Shown here in pieces: positions 5,985 through 10,153 of a DNA stretch of 10,153 bases (within the stretch, counting starts at the first letter, position 1; each line of letters opens with the position of its first letter). The position numbers were made by a program, and so were the translations under genes. Origin of the DNA: Thermoplasmatales archaeon (GTDB taxonomy: Archaea > Thermoplasmatota > E2 > DHVEG-1); contig JAGMDE010000075.1 in assembly GCA_023128855.1 (NCBI GenBank), forward strand, positions 1 through 10,153, given 5' to 3'. The notes below the pieces were generated by a model. The model searched no databases and was not told the origin of the DNA. It saw only the letters and a list, made by a program, of their open reading frames with translations.

Positions 5985-6383
5985 ATGAAAGGTATCGCTG
6001 GCAGAACAATGAGAGGGCTCCCAGTTGGAGCTCGGCTTGAATGTATTGACAATACAGGTGCAAAAGTAGTCCAGATAATCATGACTCCTAAGCTTAAAGG
6101 AACACATAGACGTTATCCTAAAGCAGGAGTTGGTGACATGGTAATAATCAGTGTTAAAAAGGGAGCAGTAGACATGAGAAGGCAACTTCTAAGAGCAGTA
6201 ATAGTACGTCAGAGAAGGCCTTTTAGGCGATCAGATGGGACTATGGTTCAATTTGAGGATAATGCTGCAGTTATCGTTACGGAAACAGGAGAAACAAAGG
6301 GATCCATGATAAAGGGACCTGTTGCACTTGAAGCTGCAGAGCGTTTCCCTAAGATCGCTTCAAATGCATCAATAATTGTGTGA
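5985..6383 (+). CDS. rpl14: 50S ribosomal protein L14 (uL14)
   Basis: uL14 lies on the subunit interface of the large subunit next to uL19-region rRNA; in archaea this face also binds initiation factor aIF6. Starting at 5985 it has 132 residues, the standard length. The family motif ARLECIDNTGAKVVQIIMT (16-34) is near-universal, followed by GVGDMVIISVKKG (48-60), LLRAVIVRQRRPFRRSDGT (68-86) and the block FEDNAAVIVTETGETKGSMI (90-109). The C-terminus PKIASNASIIV (122-132) is typical. It lies between uS17 and uL24, as in bacteria and archaea alike. Confidence 0.97.
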   Translation: MKGIAGRTMRGLPVGARLECIDNTGAKVVQIIMTPKLKGTHRRYPKAGVGDMVIISVKKGAVDMRRQLLRAVIVRQRRPFRRSDGTMVQFEDNAAVIVTETGETKGSMIKGPVALEAAERFPKIASNASIIV

Positions 6384-6387
6384 GAGG
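6384..6387 (+). promoter_or_regulatory. Shine-Dalgarno site fixing the uL24 start at 6394
   Basis: GAGG follows the uL14 stop and lies six bases before the ATG at 6394. A GTG at 6376 inside the uL14 end would add six residues (MCERIE) not expected for L24. Confidence 0.65.
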
Positions 6388-6393
6388 ATTGAA

Positions 6394-7104
6394 ATGGTAT
6401 CGGTGAAACCAAGAAAACAGATAAAAGAAATTTACAACGCCCCGCTCCATATGAAAAGAAAGTGGCTTTCTTCCCATCTTGAAGAGAATCTCTTGTTAAA
6501 ATATAATAAGAGAGCAGTATCTGTAGTTAAAGGTGATGCTGTAAGAGTCATGAGGGGTAGTTTCAGAGGACATGAAGATAAAGTTGTAAGGGTCAAGATA
6601 GGTAAAAGAAGCATTGAAATCGAAGGTATAACAATGACAAAAGCTGATGGTAACAAGATTCCGAAACCTATTCATCCAAGCAATGTTGTAATCACAAAAT
6701 TAAATTTAACTGACAAATGGCGAAGGAAGAAACTTGAAAGAGGGCTTTCTGAAGAAACTAAAAAGGAAATTGAAAAAGAAGCTCAACTACAAATTAAGGA
6801 AGCAGAAGAAGAGAAAAAACGGGAAGACGAGCTAAAAGCACTAGAGGCAGCAGAAGAAGAAGCAGAAGATATAGAAGAACCAGAAGAGATAGAAACAACA
6901 AAAAAGAAAGAAGAAGAGCCCAAGGAAAAACCAAAGCCTAAGGTCGAGGAAAAAAAGGAAGAGAAGAAACCTGAACAAAAAACAGTGACTAAGAAAAAAG
7001 CAACTACACCAAAAAAAACATCTGAAAAGAAAGTAACGACAAAAAAGCAACCTGCCAAAAAAACTCCTGCAAAAACCACAAAGAAAAAGGAGGAAAATAA
7101 ATGA
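6394..7104 (+). CDS. rpl24: 50S ribosomal protein L24 (uL24) with a long charged C-terminal tail
   Basis: uL24 initiates large-subunit assembly and sits near the exit tunnel. Residues 1-117 are a complete archaeal L24: SVKPRKQIKEIYNAPLHMKR (3-22), the KOW motif VVKGDAVRVMRGSFRGHEDK (44-63), and GITMTKADGNKIPKPIHPSN (78-97). The protein then continues to 236 residues. Residues 118-168 are a Glu/Lys-rich, probably coiled-coil stretch, and 169-236 are rich in Lys, Pro, Thr and Ala (for example KKTPAKTTKKKEENK), resembling a histone H1-like tail. The tail roughly doubles the length. No stop or frameshift breaks the frame, and the TGA overlaps the eS4 ATG as ATGA (7101-7104), which supports the tail being translated. 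Confidence 0.95.
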   Translation: MVSVKPRKQIKEIYNAPLHMKRKWLSSHLEENLLLKYNKRAVSVVKGDAVRVMRGSFRGHEDKVVRVKIGKRSIEIEGITMTKADGNKIPKPIHPSNVVITKLNLTDKWRRKKLERGLSEETKKEIEKEAQLQIKEAEEEKKREDELKALEAAEEEAEDIEEPEEIETTKKKEEEPKEKPKPKVEEKKEEKKPEQKTVTKKKATTPKKTSEKKVTTKKQPAKKTPAKTTKKKEENK

Positions 7105-7817
7105 GTAAACATCTAAAAAGTTTAAACGCACCAAGGACGTTAAAACTTCATAGAAAAGAAAAAGTTTGGACTGTTAAACCATCACCTGGCCCACATCCTA
7201 TAGAAAGATCAATTGCTCTTGGCCTTGTTGTCCGAGATTATTTGGATCTAGTAGATAACTTACGAGAAGCAAAGAGAGTTCTTGCAGATGGGGAAATTCT
7301 AGTCGATGGTGTTAAAAGAAAAAGCCATAAGTTTCCATGTGGACTAATGGATATAATTTCCATTCCAAAGATGAAGAAAGATTACAGGATTTTATTTGAT
7401 AATCGTGGTAAATTGACAATTGTACCAATTGCTTCAAAGGATGCGTCTTGGAAACTATGCCGAGTAGAAAATAAATCAATTATAAAAGGAAAACAAATAC
7501 AACTCCATTTACATGATGGAAGAAACCAAGTAATAAAAAAAGACGAATACAAAACAGGAGACGTCTTAAAAATTACTTTTAAGGATAAAAAGATCAGTGA
7601 TGCTTTTAAATTTGAAAAGGGAACTGTATCTATGATTATTGGCGGTAGTCACATAGGGGAAGTGGCTAATATTGAAGATATTAATATCATCCCTTCATCC
7701 AAACCAAATCTTACAAAAATGAAAGGAAAAAGTGATTTTTCAACACTTCAAGAATATGTATTTCCAATTGGTAAACAGAAACCCGTAATAGAACTGCCCG
7801 AGGTGAAAATGCAATGA
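7101..7817 (+). CDS. rps4e: 30S ribosomal protein S4e (eS4)
   Basis: eS4 is specific to archaea and eukaryotes and binds 16S rRNA in the 30S body. The 238 residues fit the family. In order, an N-terminal segment HLKSLNAPRTLKLHRKEKVW (4-23) and PSPGPHPIERSIALGLVVRD (27-46) precede an S4-type RNA-binding region (about 43-90) with REAKRVLADGEILVDGVKR (55-73). A central eS4 domain follows (about 95-170), with DNRGKLTIVPI and YKTGDVLKI. A KOW motif is at FEKGTVSMIIGGSHIGEVAN (171-190), and the C-terminus YVFPIGKQKPVIELPE (219-234) is characteristic. GGAGG (7089-7093) precedes it inside uL24. It overlaps both neighbours by four bases, so it is probably translationally coupled with uL24 and uL5. Confidence 0.96.
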   Translation: MSKHLKSLNAPRTLKLHRKEKVWTVKPSPGPHPIERSIALGLVVRDYLDLVDNLREAKRVLADGEILVDGVKRKSHKFPCGLMDIISIPKMKKDYRILFDNRGKLTIVPIASKDASWKLCRVENKSIIKGKQIQLHLHDGRNQVIKKDEYKTGDVLKITFKDKKISDAFKFEKGTVSMIIGGSHIGEVANIEDINIIPSSKPNLTKMKGKSDFSTLQEYVFPIGKQKPVIELPEVKMQ

Positions 7818-8503
7818 GTCCAGAGAAAAAAACAACTAAAAAGGAAAAACCAGAGGAAAAGCAGGAAATAAAAGAAGAAAAAACACCTAAAAAACCCGTT
7901 GCAGAAAAGAAAAGCACTTCACCAAAAAAGGAACCTAAAGCTCAAGCAAAGAAAACAGTAAAAAAATCAAAACCTAAGATAGGCCCAGAAGCAAAAAAGG
8001 CACTTTTTTCACCAAAGATTGAAAAAGTTACAATAAACATTGGCGTGGGCGAAGCAGGTGAACGACTTAAAAAAGCAGAAACAGTGTTAGAAAGTATTAC
8101 AGGTCATAAACCAATTGAAACTCTTTCCAGAACCACAAGCAAAGACTGGAACTTAAGAAAAAGAATGCCTATTGGATGCAAAATTACACTTCGTGGAACA
8201 GACGCTGATGAATTTCTAAAAGAAGCTTTAAGCACGAGAGAAAACAAAATGGCAGATTATTCATTTGATGATGAAGGGAACCTTTCCTTCGGTATACCTG
8301 ATCATACACTGTTCAAGAGTCAAAAATATGATCCTAACATCGGGATATATGGAATGGATATATGTATTACAATGAAAAAACATGGGTACAGAGTTAAGCA
8401 CAGACGAATACAAACAAGAAGAATACCTCATAGACACCGAGTAAAAAAAGAAGAAACCGTGAAATTCTTTTCTGAAACATTTAAGGTGGAGGTCATACAA
8501 TGA
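7814..8503 (+). CDS. rpl5: 50S ribosomal protein L5 (uL5) with a Lys-rich N-terminal extension
   Basis: uL5 binds 5S rRNA and lies in the central protuberance, contacting P-site tRNA. The recognisable domain starts at about residue 67 (SPKIEKVTINIGVGEAGERL, 66-85) and includes LSRTTSKDWNLRKRMPIGCK (104-123), ITLRG (124-128), FGIPDHTLF (159-167), DPNIGIYGMDICITMKKHGY (173-192) and RRIQTRRIPHRHRVKKEE (197-214). Residues 1-66 are an added Lys/Glu/Pro-rich segment (for example EEKTPKKPVAEKKSTSPKKE, 21-40). There is no internal ATG, GTG or TTG near residue 60 that would give a short form, and the ATG overlaps the eS4 stop as ATGA, so the extension is probably made. Total 229 residues against roughly 170-185 for ordinary archaeal L5. 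Confidence 0.96.
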   Translation: MSPEKKTTKKEKPEEKQEIKEEKTPKKPVAEKKSTSPKKEPKAQAKKTVKKSKPKIGPEAKKALFSPKIEKVTINIGVGEAGERLKKAETVLESITGHKPIETLSRTTSKDWNLRKRMPIGCKITLRGTDADEFLKEALSTRENKMADYSFDDEGNLSFGIPDHTLFKSQKYDPNIGIYGMDICITMKKHGYRVKHRRIQTRRIPHRHRVKKEETVKFFSETFKVEVIQ

Positions 8504-8655
8504 AGATAAAAGAGAAGAAAAAGGTTTACGGAAGACAGAAAGGATGCGAAAGATGCGGTAGAAAAAGAGGGCTTATCAGAGCATATGGTCTACACATGTG
8601 CAGACAATGCTTCCGTGAAAAGGCCGAAGAAATGGGTTTTAAGAAATATTCATAG
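8500..8655 (+). CDS. rps14: 30S ribosomal protein S14 (uS14), short zinc-binding type
   Basis: uS14 is a small 30S head protein that contacts uS3 and uS10 and completes head assembly. The 51-residue frame from ATG 8500 to TAG 8655 is typical of the archaeal short form. Zinc ligands are C16-X2-C19 (GCERCGRKRG) and C34-X2-C37 (HMCRQCFRE), giving the family's treble-clef zinc site. The motif LIRAYGLHMC (25-34) and the C-terminus MGFKKYS are standard. GGAGGT at 8488-8493 lies six bases before the ATG, and the start overlaps the uL5 stop as ATGA (8500-8503). Confidence 0.96.
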   Translation: MKIKEKKKVYGRQKGCERCGRKRGLIRAYGLHMCRQCFREKAEEMGFKKYS

Positions 8656-8670
8656 GGGGTTTGAAATTAG

Positions 8671-9060
8671 ATGTTAAATGATCCATTGGCAAATGCACTT
8701 TCCTCAATGAAAAATGCAGAAAATAAAGGAAAAGGCACATGTATTATTCAACCTTCTTCAAAATTAATTGGAGGAGTTCTAAACCTTTTAAAAGACAAAG
8801 GTTACATTAGTGAATTCGAGTATGCTGATGATGGGAAAGCAGGTGTTTTTCAAGTAAAACTCAAAGGTAATATCAACAATTGTGGTGTAATTAAACCAAG
8901 ATATCCAATAAAAAGAGATGAACTTGATAAATGGGAATCTAGGTATTTACCAGCACAACATTTTGGATTATTAATTCTTACAACTACCAAGGGAATTGTT
9001 TCTCAAGACGAAGCAAAACAGAATGGAACCGGAGGGAAATTACTAGCATATGTATACTAG
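8671..9060 (+). CDS. rps8: 30S ribosomal protein S8 (uS8)
   Basis: uS8 binds the central domain of 16S rRNA and organises the 30S platform. The 129 residues match the archaeal length. The N-terminal helix NDPLANALSSMKNAENKGKG (3-22) and IIQPSSKLIGGVLNLLKDKG (25-44) are conserved. The C-terminal domain contains KPRYPIKRDELDKWESRYLP (75-94) and the signature TTTKGIVSQDEAKQNGTGGK (104-123), then LLAYVY. The ribosome-binding site is GGGGGT-like (8655-8660), ten bases before the ATG. In bacteria S8 represses the spc operon by binding mRNA; no such site was identified here. Confidence 0.96.
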   Translation: MLNDPLANALSSMKNAENKGKGTCIIQPSSKLIGGVLNLLKDKGYISEFEYADDGKAGVFQVKLKGNINNCGVIKPRYPIKRDELDKWESRYLPAQHFGLLILTTTKGIVSQDEAKQNGTGGKLLAYVY

Positions 9061-9072
9061 GAGGAATTTATC

Positions 9073-9612
9073 ATGAACATACCAGAGGTCAAAGAACAAA
9101 TAACGGTTCCAGATGGCGTTACTGCATCTTTTGAAAACAATGTTCTAACTATTAAAGGAGAAAAAGGAGAACTATCAAGAACCTTTGTACATCCAAAAAT
9201 TGATATGAAAGTAAACGGCAATGTTGTTGAGATGCATAGCAAGAATGTTAGAAGGAAAGAAAAGGCCTTGATCGGGACTTTTGTTGCGCATATCAAAAAT
9301 ATGATTAAAGGAGTTACTGAAGGATTTGAATACAAAATGAAAACTGTGTTTTCTCATTTTCCAATCAAAACTTCTGTAGAAGGAAATGAATTTGTAGTTC
9401 AAAATTTTCTTGGTGAGAGATCAGCTCGTAAGGCAAAAATATTAGATGGTGTAACCATAGAAACTAAGGGTGAAGATGTTACGGTTCAGGGAATCGACAA
9501 AGAAAAAGTTGGTCAAACAGTGGCAAATATTGAACGTGCTACTTTGGTTAAGAAAAGAGATATTCGTGTATTCCAAGACGGTGTTTATCGAATTAGCAGG
9601 GGGGACAAGTAG
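9073..9612 (+). CDS. rpl6: 50S ribosomal protein L6 (uL6)
   Basis: uL6 lies next to the sarcin-ricin loop and the GTPase-associated centre. It is built from two similar alpha/beta domains. Here the first covers about residues 1-85 (ITVPDGVTASFENNVLTIKG, 10-29; LIGTFVAHIKNMIKGVTEGF, 66-85), and the second covers about 86-179 (MKTVFSHFPIKTSVEGNEFV, 89-108; NFLGERSARKAKILDGV, 111-127; VTVQGIDKEKVGQTVANIER, 136-155). The C-terminus KKRDIRVFQDGVYRISRG (160-177) is the archaeal/eukaryotic type. GGAGG at 9060-9064 is eight bases before the ATG. Length 179 is normal. It ends two bases before eL32. Confidence 0.97.
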   Translation: MNIPEVKEQITVPDGVTASFENNVLTIKGEKGELSRTFVHPKIDMKVNGNVVEMHSKNVRRKEKALIGTFVAHIKNMIKGVTEGFEYKMKTVFSHFPIKTSVEGNEFVVQNFLGERSARKAKILDGVTIETKGEDVTVQGIDKEKVGQTVANIERATLVKKRDIRVFQDGVYRISRGDK

Positions 9613-9614
9613 TC

Positions 9615-10153
9615 ATGGCAAAAGCGGATGTTATAAAAGATTTTACAAAAATAAAGGGAATTGGCAAGGCTAAAGCAGAGCTTCTTTATGATAAAGGTTT
9701 TAATTCACTTGATAAACTTAAAAAAGCATCAACTGAAGATCTAAAGAAAATTGATGGCATTACAGAAACCATTGCAAAAGATATCAAAAATCACTTTAAA
9801 GCTGAGCCAAAAGATACAAAAACTAAAGCACCAGCAAAGGAAAAAGCTGAAAAACCTAAAACAAAAAAGGAAGAGAAACCAAAGGCAAAACCAGAAAAGA
9901 AAGAGGAAAAACCAAAGAAACCTAAAGTTGAAAAAGAAGAGGAAGAAAAAGAACCTGAAGAAGAGTACAAAGTGAAAAAGAAACCAGAACTAAGCAAAGA
10001 ACAAAAAGAGAGATTGAAACTTAGAAAACAAATTAAAAAGAGAACACCAGAGTTTCTTAGAGAAGAATGGTTCAGATATAAAAGAGTACCAAAGAACTGG
10101 CGTAGACCTGATGGTATTTCATCAAAAATGCGAATTAATTTAAAATACAGACC
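9615..10153 (+). CDS. rpl32e: 50S ribosomal protein L32e (eL32), 3' end cut by window edge, with N-terminal helix-hairpin-helix domain
   Basis: eL32 is an archaeal/eukaryotic large-subunit protein on the solvent face near 23S rRNA domain II. The visible 179 residues divide into three parts. Residues 9-61 are a tandem HhH domain (IKGIGKAKAELLYDKGF, 13-29; IDGITETIAKDIKN, 46-59). Residues 62-135 form a Lys/Glu/Pro/Ala linker. From about 140 on is the beginning of the eL32 core, KKRTPEFLREEWFRYKRVPK (141-160) and NWRRPDGISSKMR (161-173), the family's R-Y-K-R and W-R-R-P-x-G-I-x-S motifs. The ATG at 9615 follows a run of six G at 9599-9604. An N-terminal extension on L32e is known in haloarchaea and related euryarchaea. 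The rest of the core lies beyond the window. Confidence 0.95.
   Translation, partial: MAKADVIKDFTKIKGIGKAKAELLYDKGFNSLDKLKKASTEDLKKIDGITETIAKDIKNHFKAEPKDTKTKAPAKEKAEKPKTKKEEKPKAKPEKKEEKPKKPKVEKEEEEKEPEEEYKVKKKPELSKEQKERLKLRKQIKKRTPEFLREEWFRYKRVPKNWRRPDGISSKMRINLKYR
9639..9797 (+). other. Helix-hairpin-helix domain at the N-terminus of eL32
   Basis: Residues 9-61 of eL32 contain two HhH units with hairpins KGIGKAKAELL and DGITETIAKDI, separated by SLDKLKKASTEDLKKI. The spacing matches the C-terminal module of uS3: G-I-G hairpin, SL-x-x-L helix, second G-I hairpin. The second hairpin has Thr in place of the usual second Gly (G-I-T). Confidence 0.85.

Noticed and set aside
6783..7134. Long minus-strand frames rich in Phe and Ser opposite the uL24 tail
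   Set aside because: They are mirror images of a polypurine Lys/Glu coding stretch, which lacks reverse-strand stops for compositional reasons. They look like membrane proteins only because of the T-rich complement.
9751..9997. Frames on both strands within the eL32 linker
   Set aside because: They are by-products of the A-rich Lys/Glu/Pro coding sequence. The eL32 frame has a proper start, a domain on each side and the conserved core.
1..10153. Mobile elements, CRISPR arrays, defence or other accessory systems
   Set aside because: No transposase, integrase, direct-repeat arrays or terminal inverted repeats were seen. The window is almost entirely conserved ribosomal genes packed end to end.

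Overview
This window is a long archaeal ribosomal-protein operon (the S10/spc superoperon), transcribed rightwards from about position 289 to beyond the right edge. The organism is clearly an archaeon: the order uL3-uL4-uL23-uL2-uS19-uL22-uS3-uL29-aIF1-Rnp1-uS17-uL14-uL24-eS4-uL5-uS14-uS8-uL6-eL32 is the euryarchaeal arrangement, it includes archaeal/eukaryotic-only proteins (eS4, eL32, the RNase P subunit Rnp1, SUI1-type aIF1), and Shine-Dalgarno sites of the GGAGG/GGTGA type precede most genes. The DNA is A+T-rich. Helix-hairpin-helix (HhH) extensions on uS3 and eL32, together with the style of eS4, suggest a low-GC, probably uncultivated member of the Thermoplasmatota. That placement is inference at moderate-to-low confidence.

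Layout. Positions 1-288 hold no convincing gene on the plus strand. They contain a TATA-like element, two neat hairpins that could lie in the operon leader, and a weak cysteine-rich 56-codon open frame on the minus strand. Positions 289-5005 encode uL3, uL4, uL23, uL2, uS19, uL22, uS3 and uL29, with gaps of 10 nt or less and two TAATG stop-start overlaps. Positions 5006-5630 encode aIF1 and, after the only notable gap inside the operon (58 nt), the RNase P protein Rnp1. Positions 5636-10153 encode uS17, uL14, uL24, eS4, uL5, uS14 (51 residues), uS8, uL6 and the 5' part of eL32, with three ATGA overlaps (uL24/eS4, eS4/uL5, uL5/uS14).

Function. The products assemble both ribosomal subunits: peptidyl-transferase-centre neighbours uL2, uL3 and uL4; tunnel-exit proteins uL22, uL23, uL24 and uL29; 30S head proteins uS3, uS14 and uS19; and 30S body proteins uS8, uS17 and eS4. 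They are co-expressed with a start-codon selection factor and a tRNA 5'-end processing subunit. Start codons were adjusted by Shine-Dalgarno position and family N-termini for uL2 (2313), uS17 (TTG at 5636), uL14 (5985) and uL24 (6394).

The most unusual content is protein architecture rather than gene content. Two operon members carry homologous HhH modules (C-terminal on uS3, N-terminal on eL32), each joined to its core through a Lys/Glu/Pro linker. uL24 and uL5 carry further long, highly charged tails of about 119 and 66 residues. No mobile element, CRISPR array, tRNA or rRNA gene was found.
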